Origin: Blastococcus xanthinilyticus
GTDB taxonomy: Bacteria; Actinomycetota; Actinomycetes; Mycobacteriales; Geodermatophilaceae
DNA length: 64,000 nt
Direction: 5' to 3'
Assembly: GCF_008124835.1 (NCBI RefSeq)
Contig: NZ_VNHW01000018.1
Coordinates: 1-64,000 of the forward strand
Shown: positions 1 to 7,395 of the stretch, in pieces
Numbering within the stretch: the first letter of the stretch is position 1
Layout: every line of letters begins with the position of its first letter
Program-made: the position numbers and the translations under genes
Notes under the pieces: generated by a model
The model's input: only the letters and a program-made list of their open reading frames with translations
Database searches by the model: none
Told to the model about the DNA's origin: nothing

Positions 1-193
1 GCAAATGTGGGAGTCAGACCGCCCCGGACCCGGCGTCCGTGCCCCGCAGCCTGCCCGGGAGGGACCGGTTACGGGAGCCCGATTCCATCAATGCAAGACG
101 TGTGACGGCCACCGATCTTGATTGCTCCAGTTGCGAGCACGGCAGCCACCGGGGGCACGACCGTGACAACGTCAACCAAGGTCGACCTGAAGC

Positions 194-895
194 TCATCGG
201 CCCGTCCGCCATCGCTCGACGGTCTTGGTCAGGTCCTTCAACGCCTTCTCGACGTTGGCAAGACTTCCGGCATCGACATCGGCCGCCTGACCGGCGAAGT
301 CGGCTAGCGAGAGGTCGTAGACCAGAGGCTCCACCTCTCCGAAGGGGCCGATGCAACGGACTGTCACCGTGCTCGGCGGGGGTGGTGCTTGACCCTCCTC
401 GAAGTAGCTGAAGGACGTTCCGAGATGCCACGACAACGAGCCACCGGGCGGCAGGAACGTGATGCCTCCCTCGAGGTCATCGAACGTCCCTCTATCAGCT
501 CCCAGGCGACGCTGCAGCGGAGGGTCGAAAGACACTCGAACATCGCGGGCGACTGAGTTCCCTCGGTTCTCGACCACGACCTGCAGAAGGTGCCCACTGT
601 GCGAACTGGCGCGCACGTCCGCCACCACGTAGGGCTGCGCCTGATCTCGCCGCATCTGCTCGGACAACTCGGTCTGTCGTTCGGCCGCAGCCGCAGCGTC
701 GCGAGCCGCTGCGACCTGCTCGCGAGCCGCCATGACCTGGTCGCGTGCACTGCTTGCCTGCACGTTCGCTGCCTGCGCCGATTCTTTGGCGCTCCTCGCT
801 TGGTCTTTGGCGCTCTGCGCGGACAGAATTGCGACGACGAGCGCTCCCCCCGCGATTGCGACCGACACAATGGCCACAATGAATTCCCCGCTCAT
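194..895 (-). CDS. membrane-anchored coiled-coil protein of unknown function
   Basis: The 233-residue protein begins with one hydrophobic helix (about residues 4-26), continues with an Ala/Gln/Arg-rich heptad-like stretch (about 28-80, with repeated SAKDQA and AAREQ motifs) that should form a coiled coil, and ends in a probable beta-rich domain with alternating hydrophobics. No catalytic motif is visible. Helix, coiled coil and beta domain together suggest a membrane-tethered scaffold or sensor. I prefer the ATG at 895; a GTG five codons upstream (910) is possible and neither has a clear ribosome site. It lies in the accessory region and is not obviously in an operon. Confidence 0.6.
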   Translation of the reverse strand: MSGEFIVAIVSVAIAGGALVVAILSAQSAKDQARSAKESAQAANVQASSARDQVMAAREQVAAARDAAAAAERQTELSEQMRRDQAQPYVVADVRASSHSGHLLQVVVENRGNSVARDVRVSFDPPLQRRLGADRGTFDDLEGGITFLPPGGSLSWHLGTSFSYFEEGQAPPPPSTVTVRCIGPFGEVEPLVYDLSLADFAGQAADVDAGSLANVEKALKDLTKTVERWRTGR

Positions 896-1030
896 GCGGC
901 CAATCGTCACAGCTGAGTCTCAGAACCAGCAGCCGCCACGCGCATAGGGAACGTCGCGACTCGTGTCCCGTGGACCGAGGTGGGTCCCGCTTGGCCCACT
1001 GCGGGAGGGGCTCGCAGGTAGCGTGAGGAC

Positions 1031-1519
1031 ATGGATCACGAGCACGCCTTGGATATCCATATCCTCGCCGACGGCTCCGAGGAGCGCCGGCAGCCTTGGG
1101 TGATCACCGACGGGCACGAGAGGCTGACTGGGGCGCACTCTGGCGGCGTATGCGTTCACGCCGAGGCGTCGTTCGAGGTCGCGAGGCGGGGGCGGCTCTC
1201 CGGGTCACTCTCGCTTCAGCCCGGCAGCTCGGCCCGCATCGCCGGTCAGCACGCTGGATCGCTGCATGTGGGGGCCGGGGCCGTAGCGGAGGTCGTCGGC
1301 GACCAGAGCGGCTCGGTGCACGTGGAGGACGGAGGCCTGGTGAAGGTCCACCCCGGCGGCAAGCTGGCTGGGTCGCTGCACGTGGCGGGCCTCGTCGAGA
1401 ACCGGGGGATTCGGGGAGGTCCCGTTCAGGTGAGCGGCGGTGTGGTTGAAGACCTGGACGGCGGGTCCGTGAAGCAGCCGACCAAGGGTCCGCGCGGCGA
1501 GAACGTCTACAGGTGGTGA
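1031..1519 (+). CDS. Gly-rich tandem-repeat protein, possible small beta-solenoid
   Basis: This 162-residue protein has no signal peptide. Residues about 55-135 contain irregular repeats of about 20 residues built on GSLHV or GSVHV, each followed by an acidic or basic turn and a Gly. Such spacing is seen in small right-handed beta-helices and polymer-forming cytoskeletal (bactofilin-like) proteins, but I cannot assign it to a family. The ATG start lacks a strong Shine-Dalgarno. It sits alone between the divergent coiled-coil protein and the nuclease pair, so its role is unknown. Confidence 0.6.
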   Translation: MDHEHALDIHILADGSEERRQPWVITDGHERLTGAHSGGVCVHAEASFEVARRGRLSGSLSLQPGSSARIAGQHAGSLHVGAGAVAEVVGDQSGSVHVEDGGLVKVHPGGKLAGSLHVAGLVENRGIRGGPVQVSGGVVEDLDGGSVKQPTKGPRGENVYRW

Positions 1520-1882
1520 CGCCGGGCGCGAGTGACCCGACTGTGGTCACGGCCCCAGAGGGAGCTGGCACGAGGCTGCAACCTCGCCGTATGAGCCGTG
1601 TGGCGTGACCCATCCATGACCCACGCAGCGCAAAACAGGGGTAAAGACGGCTCATTCAGGCCTACCGGAGGATCCTCCAGACCTTCTCCCATTACGCTAA
1701 CGGGGGCTCTTACCTGCGGTAATACGTGGACTGACCGGGGTCGAAGCGAGATGGCCAGCTTGGAAGGGATCGACCACCAGAGGGCGGTCGCATGCCCTGC
1801 GGCGGTCCTACTGCCGTCCGGTAGGTTGTCTCGGGCGCCGAGGGGATCGCTGGACCGGGGACCCCCGGAAGGAGAGCGCGTC
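1520..1882. other. non-coding stretch upstream of the nuclease pair
   Basis: The 363 bases between the repeat protein and the RusA-like gene are less GC-rich than average and contain no convincing ORF. A perfect 12-bp palindrome, GGAGGATCCTCC, lies near 1668. The ribosome site of the next gene, GGAAGGAGA, is at its right edge. A promoter for the nuclease pair is expected here, but I cannot place -35/-10 boxes with confidence. Confidence 0.4.
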
Positions 1883-2308
1883 GTGGCCGTACCGCTCCCC
1901 TGGGAGTGCACGGTGCGTGGAGTACCGGCATCGCTGCAGGCCAGCAAGACGAAGATCGGCGACTGGCGGCGTCGGGTGGCCGAAGCAGCGAAGGAACGGT
2001 GGCCCTACGGAGAGCCGCCGCTGGAGCAGCCCCTCGCGCTGCTCGTCGCGTTCATGCACTGGGGGCAGAGTCTCGACGTCGACAACATGCTCAAGCCGAC
2101 GCTGGACGGGCTGATCGATGTCACCTACGTCGATGACGCGCTGCTCGAACAAGTAGTAGGCGCACGGTGGGACCTCTCGCGGATGCTTCGCGTGGAGCGA
2201 CTGACACCCGTCCTGGCTAGGGCGGTGGTGGAGGCCATCGTCGATGAGCGACCCTTTGTGTACCTGCGGTTGAGTCCGCCGGTCGGACTGGAGGAGCTGC
2301 TGCGGTGA
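1883..2308 (+). CDS. RusA-like Holliday junction resolvase-family nuclease
   Basis: The 141-residue product matches the RusA core. D65-V-D67-N68, then K71, D75 and D84-D85 occupy the positions of the RusA acidic metal ligands and catalytic lysine, so the fold should be active on branched DNA with Mg2+. The reading frame is open much further upstream, but the GTG at 1883, seven bases after GGAAGGAGA and just before the conserved region, is clearly the better start. It overlaps the next nuclease gene by 4 bases (GTGA), implying coupled translation. RusA homologues are usually phage- or island-borne, which fits the accessory context. Substrate and partner are unproven. Confidence 0.75.
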   Translation: MAVPLPWECTVRGVPASLQASKTKIGDWRRRVAEAAKERWPYGEPPLEQPLALLVAFMHWGQSLDVDNMLKPTLDGLIDVTYVDDALLEQVVGARWDLSRMLRVERLTPVLARAVVEAIVDERPFVYLRLSPPVGLEELLR

Positions 2309-2970
2309 CGAAAGCGACCCAGCTCGATCCCGGACGCCATGAGGCGACTGAGCGAACCATCGAACGCCTGCGCGCTGGAGGCTGGGACGTGGTCGTCAGA
2401 CCCGGACCGGATGAGCTGCCCGAAGCCTTGTCTGACTTGCAGCCGGACCTCGTCGCGCACCGGGGTGATGAGCACGCCGTCGTCGAGGTCAAGTCGCGGC
2501 TAGCGCCGCCCAACCTCGACCTCGTTACCCTGGCCGAACGAGTTGCCAGCCTTCCGGGCTGGCGGCTGGAGCTGGTGTACATCCCTGATGAGCCTGCCGT
2601 CGCAGAGCCCGCGCAACTCCGGCGATGGGCCTCGACCGCGTCGGAGCTGGCGGGCTCATCACCGGAGGCCGCGCTGCTGTTGTCATGGGCCGCACTAGAG
2701 GGACTCCTGCACCAACTGGCCCAACAACGCGGCGTCGACACTAACCAGGCCGGCAGCTTGCTTGCTGCCCTCGCCAGCCTCGGTGTCCTCGACGATGACG
2801 AGCACGACCGGCTGCGACGTGCGATGACGGCCCGCAACGCTCTCGCGCATGGCCGTCAAGGCCCGCCCATAGAGGCGGCCCATATCCGGGAGCTGAGCCA
2901 GCTGGCTGGCCGATTCGCCGATCGCGCCGAGGATGAAGAATCCGGCGACAGGTCACCAGCCTCTACATGA
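2305..2970 (+). CDS. AHJR-like PD-(D/E)XK nuclease fused to a HEPN-type domain
   Basis: The product is 221 residues long. Residues about 1-100 form a restriction-endonuclease fold resembling the REase_AHJR-like family: D48 in QPDLVA and E61-V-K63 give the PD-(D/E)XK triad. Residues about 115-205 are helical and contain R177-N-A-L-A-H182, the Rx4H motif of HEPN ribonucleases and nucleotide-modifying enzymes. The combination of a DNA-nuclease fold and a HEPN motif in one chain, translationally coupled to a RusA-like nuclease, suggests an anti-phage or toxin-like role. That role is inference; the two motifs are directly visible. Confidence 0.72.
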   Translation: MTKATQLDPGRHEATERTIERLRAGGWDVVVRPGPDELPEALSDLQPDLVAHRGDEHAVVEVKSRLAPPNLDLVTLAERVASLPGWRLELVYIPDEPAVAEPAQLRRWASTASELAGSSPEAALLLSWAALEGLLHQLAQQRGVDTNQAGSLLAALASLGVLDDDEHDRLRRAMTARNALAHGRQGPPIEAAHIRELSQLAGRFADRAEDEESGDRSPAST

Positions 2971-3325
2971 GGCCGTACGCGTCTTGGACCTCATGACCGC
3001 CGGAATGCACCGCGTGTGTCAGCTGGGTTCGGCGTGGTGACTCAGATGTCGCGTGCTTCCGTATAGGACGTTGGCTCGAGTCGGCCTGGTGCGTAATTGA
3101 AGTACCTGAAGAGGATCGGCAGCGCTGTGCGCAAATACTCGGGCTGGGCTGGAGTTGTGAACCATTATGAGAGGAGCTGCGCCCGCCGCTCAGCGGTCCG
3201 AGACTTGGCAAAGAGGTGTCGATGACCGTTTCGCCATGCGCGGGGCCCCGTCAACCGTCGCCCCGACCGGCCTACGATGACGGCTGAAGGCCTTCGGGCG
3301 GCACGGTTCAGCATCGGGAGTGACC
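2971..3325. other. non-coding stretch before the Mrr-like gene
   Basis: About 355 bases of mixed composition contain no ORF that I believe. The right end carries GGGAG at 3316-3320, the ribosome site of the next gene. No clear terminator hairpin or tRNA is visible. Confidence 0.35.
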
Positions 3326-5092
3326 ATGGTCGAAGTTGCGTGGCCAGTTATACATGCAACCCAGGTCGAACAAGTCATAGCCGTTTTCCTGTCCCGCGAG
3401 CACCCTCACGCATTACGGATCACCCCTTCACAAGGGGATAAAGGGCTCGACGTTATCGTGGAACAAGCAGACTCTACATATCACAACTTCCAGGTGAAAT
3501 ACTTCGCAACAAACCTGAACTCTTCGCAGAAGCGGCAGATCAAGAAGTCGCTAGCGTCGGCTATATCCCTCCATAACGACAAGGATTCGGACTTCGACTT
3601 GTCTTTGTGGATTCTAACGATGCCATGGAACCCCACGACTCAGCAGCTCGGCTGGTTCCGGCAGATCCAGACCGACTTGGCATGCCCCTTCTCGTGCGAA
3701 TGGCGGGGTCTGGACTACGTCAACGGGCTAGCGTCCAAATACCCACAAGTTGTTGATTACCATCTCGGGAACGACAAATCGCGCCTCGAGCAGCGGATCA
3801 AGGATCTCGAGAACTTTCAGAGGCTTCGAGCCCTAGCCGGAATGCCCTCAGCAGACTCGACTCTCGTCCCCCAAGATCTCTTGACGCCACTCGCAGAGGT
3901 CGTGCAAGCCATCAATCGCGACGATCCGCACTATCAATTCTCGGTTGAGGCTGGCCCTTATGCTCCACCCGCCGTCAGCCGACCAGGACTCATTGCGAGC
4001 ACCACGATTGGCGAAACGCAGGTCGGCCCCTTCGTGACATTTCATGTCTACGCTCGATACCGGCACGCAACAGATGACCGACCCCTACCCCTAACCATTC
4101 ACCTGAATGAAGCGGCTCTCACGGAAATGGACCGCGCTGCGTGGCAGGACGCGATACGGTTCGGCAGCCCAGTCACGCTGGCTCCTGGGTCATTCACATT
4201 GGACATCGATCTACCGGGCGGGTTAGGTGTCACGAACGGTGAAGGAACGCTTCGTCTGTTCGCCTCTGATCTTCAAGCTCCGCAGCCGGGTCCCGTCCGT
4301 TGGGTGATCGTCGGTCCCGCGTCATGGTCGGTGATCGCGGAGATTGAGGTACAGAACGGGCCGGCGACCAGAGGCGTCGCTGGTGGCATTGAGTTCGAGG
4401 GCATTGACTCAACAGGCATCATGACGACCCGTACCCGAGCCACCCCAAACCCGAACGGCACGTTTAACCTCAATGTGACTATCAGCTTGGCGCCCGAGCA
4501 GGAATTGATCGGACTGCCAGTGGCTCAAGCACTCCAAATTCTACGGTTCATCGACGCATACAAGCCAGGTAATCGACTTGCCTTCGGACCGCGTTGGGAG
4601 CCAATTGTTCGGGATTCTGCCCAGCTAATCCAAATCGACGCGGGCAGTGCCACCGCGCTGATATCCTTTCTCACGGATCTGAACCTAGTTAGCAATGAAT
4701 GCGGTGCTCCAGCGAGCGTGCCGAACTGGCGAGAACTGACCCGGCAAGAGTTCCTTGGCGTGCGTAACGCGGCCAGGGTCTTAGCGGGGTCGACGGCCCG
4801 CTTAGAGGTACACGAATCATACATCGCAGAACTGGCCAAGTCGGATATAGAGATGCTCCCCAAAGGCGAACCGGTAGCCGTCACTATGCCCACGCAGTTC
4901 GAGCTGAAGGTGGCAGAGCAGAAGTTTGTTCTACCGTTCACGGAGATTAGCTTTTCCCGCATAACGATAGAGTCATCGGATCAGACGTCACCCGACCCGG
5001 ATCGCGGCTTTATCGTATTCCGCCCGATGGAGGGTTGCGAGATCACGCAGTCAATGCCGTACGGTGCAGAGGGTGATGATTCACTGGAATGA
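3326..5092 (+). CDS. large protein with N-terminal Mrr-like restriction endonuclease domain
   Basis: The 588-residue protein starts with a Mrr-type endonuclease signature: G37-D-K-G-L-D42 followed by Q56-V-K58, the GxD...QxK variant of the PD-(D/E)XK site, within the first 160 residues. The remaining 430 residues look like beta-rich modules and match no family I recognise. Start choice: the ATG at 3326 lies five bases after GGGAG, better than the GTG at 3320 that overlaps it. The gene is clearly lower in GC than the rest of the window and uses A/T-ending codons, a sign of recent transfer. The context suggests a defence effector; the target is unknown. Confidence 0.65.
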   Translation: MVEVAWPVIHATQVEQVIAVFLSREHPHALRITPSQGDKGLDVIVEQADSTYHNFQVKYFATNLNSSQKRQIKKSLASAISLHNDKDSDFDLSLWILTMPWNPTTQQLGWFRQIQTDLACPFSCEWRGLDYVNGLASKYPQVVDYHLGNDKSRLEQRIKDLENFQRLRALAGMPSADSTLVPQDLLTPLAEVVQAINRDDPHYQFSVEAGPYAPPAVSRPGLIASTTIGETQVGPFVTFHVYARYRHATDDRPLPLTIHLNEAALTEMDRAAWQDAIRFGSPVTLAPGSFTLDIDLPGGLGVTNGEGTLRLFASDLQAPQPGPVRWVIVGPASWSVIAEIEVQNGPATRGVAGGIEFEGIDSTGIMTTRTRATPNPNGTFNLNVTISLAPEQELIGLPVAQALQILRFIDAYKPGNRLAFGPRWEPIVRDSAQLIQIDAGSATALISFLTDLNLVSNECGAPASVPNWRELTRQEFLGVRNAARVLAGSTARLEVHESYIAELAKSDIEMLPKGEPVAVTMPTQFELKVAEQKFVLPFTEISFSRITIESSDQTSPDPDRGFIVFRPMEGCEITQSMPYGAEGDDSLE

Positions 5093-5344
5093 CATTGGCG
5101 AAACCCATGCTGTGGCTAGCGGCCAGCGAGATCAGCAACCCAGGGTGCAGTCGGGCCGCCAGGCAGCTCGAGACATCTGTTGGTCCATGCAGGCAAGCCT
5201 TGGCCCTGTGCAGGTCCACGGCGGGGCATGGGTAAGTCGCTGGCGGCGACCACGGTGGAGCTCCCGCGCTGGGGACGTCTGGTGAACTCACGAGCGCGAG
5301 GCTCAGGTCTCGAGAAGTCCGCAAGAATCGCAGAACGGCCGGTC

Positions 5345-5680
5345 TCAGCCGTTCGCCATCGTCGACAATTGTCGATATAGCCGCTGGACAGTATGTTGTT
5401 TGCAGCGCCAGTCCATCACGGTGGAACACCCCATCAACGTTTGCTCAACTCCTGCACCGCCGAGCTGGCCATCCGCGATACCGACGCTTTGCGCGCGTTT
5501 GGGTCGGGGCAAACCACTATCGAGCGCCGCCGAGCAGTCGCTGTCACTGCCCAACGGCGGCATGCCGTCGCTGCCCTCAAAGTAGGCATGAATCTGCTCA
5601 CCTTGGGTGGGGTGGGTCTGATCGAGGTTCTGGCGGACGAGTTTGTGCTCGGCCGCGTAGCGGTCGAAGAGGACCGATGG
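5345..5680 (-). pseudogene. 5'-truncated ORF remnant beside a tRNA-Gly fragment
   Basis: The minus strand is open for 111 codons from the stop at 5681-5683 to the stop at 5345-5347. The first residues (FDRYAAEHKLVRQNLDQ) look like authentic protein, yet no start codon precedes them because an in-frame TGA sits immediately upstream, next to the tRNA-Gly-like 3' half. It is best read as the 3' portion of a gene cut when a mobile element integrated or was lost. An internal ATG at 5563 could give 72 residues. The preceding 250 bases (5093-5344) hold nothing I can identify. Confidence 0.35.
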
Positions 5681-5689
5681 TCAGTGCGC

Positions 5690-5740
5690 GGAGCGGGTGA
5701 CCGGGATCGAACCGGCATGGCCAACCCGGAAGGTTAGAGG
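5690..5740 (-). pseudogene. tRNA-Gly(UCC)-like 3' half, probable attachment-site remnant
   Basis: Reading the minus strand, the segment contains an anticodon arm (CTAAC, loop CTTCCGG with anticodon TCC, GTTGG), a T arm with TTCGATC in the loop and a five-pair stem, and an acceptor 3' strand ending CACCCGCTCC. These match an actinobacterial tRNA-Gly. The 5' half (acceptor and D arm, toward 5761) does not pair properly, so this is not a functional tRNA. Integrases commonly leave a duplicated tRNA 3' half at one end of an island, which is the likely origin. Confidence 0.5.
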
Positions 5741-5771
5741 CCCCGCAGCTCATTATGCGCAAGGTTCACCT

Positions 5772-6830
5772 TCACCAACTTGGCGCTGCCTCCACGCCGC
5801 CACCGGCGCCGAAAATGTCGATCGGCACTGTGGTGGGCTCTAGGGTATTCCACCTGCTTCCAACGAGGACCCGATAGTCGACATTGGTGGCACGTTCACT
5901 CCAGCGACGGACCTGCTCGTCGCTGAGGAAGCGCGGCTGACAGAATTGCAGCACGGTGTCGAAGGCAACTCCGATGGCGTCGCTGACAGCTCGATCATCG
6001 TCGGCCGCGGCGAACGTGAATCCGACATGCCATGGATGGTCGGCCAAGAGATGGACTATGAGCGGCCGGATCTCATCCAGCTGACTGTCGTGCCACAGCC
6101 GGCGGATGTCGACGGGCCGCTCGCGTGGATAAAACTCGGCGTGCCATAGGTAGCCAGCACCCGGGCTGGCATGTGTCTCGCGGTCGGCCCAAGGTCGTCT
6201 GCTTAGACGCAGCCGGAAGCGCGTCTCGTACTGGCGGCGGGCGTGCTCAATGAGGCGCTGCGCCGCCTCATGCTGACCGCGGAGCCATCCATGACCGATG
6301 GCATTGGGTACATCACTGGGGTCAGGAAGCCAGCGGTCGTTGTAGGTGGCGAAGGCCGTGAAGGCGCCTCGCTCCAAGTCGCGGAGCGTCTGCTCGAGTC
6401 GACCCAGGTCGTCCTGGTGCGGTGCTCGGACATGTCCGATGCGGTGCCTTATTCGACTGAGGTCAACGAGCCGCCCCTGCCAGGTGGACCGCTCCATCAG
6501 GGCGTATCCCATCTGATCCCAGCGCCGCTCGATCAAGTCGGTGAGGCTGCTGACGTCGAGGTAGGCCAGCGGATCCTGGCTGTCGGCACTCAGCATGTGG
6601 GTATAAGCCGCATCCTGGGTCTGGCGACCGGCGGCTGCCCTGACTGCCTCCGTCCAAGCCGCGCCTCGTAGGGCGCGGAGCTCAAGGTATGCCAAGTCGC
6701 GCAGCCAGGTTTCCAGCTGCCACCAACGGGCGTAGAGCGCGAGCGACTCCGCCGGCATGCCGCTCCCGACGGCCGCTTCCAGGGCGCGGCCGACGACGGA
6801 GTTCTCGGTTGGGGGTGGCTCCGGCCACAT
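5772..6830 (-). CDS. Swt1-type HEPN domain protein
   Basis: The 352-residue protein has a helical N-terminal half in which R128-H-R-I-G-H133 forms an Rx4H HEPN motif, preceded by a Tyr/Leu-rich segment (about 85-125) typical of Swt1-like HEPN domains. HEPN proteins are usually RNases or nucleotidyl-modifying enzymes in defence and toxin systems. The C-terminal half (about 150-350) is unassigned, with several conserved-looking Trp and His residues. The frame is open far upstream, but that part is GC-rich noise plus the antisense of the tmRNA fragment; I take the ATG at 6830, although its ribosome site is weak. Confidence 0.55.
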   Translation of the reverse strand: MWPEPPPTENSVVGRALEAAVGSGMPAESLALYARWWQLETWLRDLAYLELRALRGAAWTEAVRAAAGRQTQDAAYTHMLSADSQDPLAYLDVSSLTDLIERRWDQMGYALMERSTWQGRLVDLSRIRHRIGHVRAPHQDDLGRLEQTLRDLERGAFTAFATYNDRWLPDPSDVPNAIGHGWLRGQHEAAQRLIEHARRQYETRFRLRLSRRPWADRETHASPGAGYLWHAEFYPRERPVDIRRLWHDSQLDEIRPLIVHLLADHPWHVGFTFAAADDDRAVSDAIGVAFDTVLQFCQPRFLSDEQVRRWSERATNVDYRVLVGSRWNTLEPTTVPIDIFGAGGGVEAAPSW

Positions 6831-7281
6831 GCCGCAATCCTGCCGCCTGGGGTGACATCGCGCCGGGCGGTCATGCCGCGGGGCGGCGCGGGTGAGTGGC
6901 GCGGACATAGGTCCAGTAGCGGTCCGACGAGCAGCGCCAGGAGGGGCGCCCGCTGCGACCGCAGCCCGGACCAGTCCGGAGAGAACCCGCCGCGCGGGGG
7001 GCGGGGGCTTCGGTGGGTGGCCACCGCCTGCGTGGCAGGGGACACACGGTCGAGCGTGGACCGATGGGGCAGTGGGGGCGGGTGTCCCTCCGGGACGTCG
7101 GCGTACTGAGTGCCTGTCCGCGCTGCCTGCTGCCAGGATCGTCGCGGTAGCGCTGGTTGCAGTTGCGGTTGCAGTTCGCGGCGTTCGCCCCGGTATGCCG
7201 ACGTCCGCCGCCGTTCGAACCAGCAGGTCAAAGGGTTTACGGAACGGCGGCGAACCGCCACGCACGCGATCATGACGGCCT
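6831..7281. other. gene-free GC-rich spacer up to the tmRNA fragment
   Basis: These 450 bases have long open frames on both strands, but their translations are Arg/Pro/Gly-rich without pattern and have no ribosome sites. I see no gene, tRNA or terminator here. The stretch separates the HEPN gene from the inferred island end. Confidence 0.35.
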
Positions 7282-7323
7282 GGCAGTGTGGGGGTCAGGG
7301 GTTCGAGTCCCCTCAGCTCCACC
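7282..7323 (+). ncRNA. ssrA: tmRNA (ssrA) 3'-end fragment, probable island attachment site
   Basis: The segment ends with a T arm (AGGGG, loop TTCGAGT, CCCCT) followed by acceptor strand CAGCTCC and ACC, the classic end of tmRNA. Only about 42 bases fit; no tag-reading frame, pseudoknots or 5' acceptor strand lies upstream, so this is not a whole gene. ssrA 3' ends are well-known integrase targets. Because the fragment is followed by a terminator, it most likely marks the right junction of an island whose reconstituted ssrA lies left of the window. A tRNA fragment with the same acceptor sequence is the main alternative. Confidence 0.6.
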
Positions 7324-7332
7324 CCGATGACC

Positions 7333-7360
7333 AGGCCGTTCTCCTCCGGGAGAGCGGCCT
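7333..7360 (+). terminator. intrinsic-type hairpin after the ssrA fragment
   Basis: AGGCCG at 7333-7338 pairs with CGGCCT at 7355-7360, extended inward by TTCTCC/GGAGAG with a 4-base loop (13 pairs, one G-T). No strong U-tract follows, as is usual in very GC-rich actinobacteria. Its position ten bases after the tmRNA end suggests it is the original ssrA terminator. Confidence 0.6.
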
Positions 7361-7395
7361 GAGTCGTCGTCGGTGCCTTTCGCGGCCGGGCGGGC

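Noticed and set aside
5690-5761. Functional tRNA-Gly
   Set aside because: The anticodon and T arms are good, but the 5' acceptor strand and D arm do not pair, so only a 3' half is supported.
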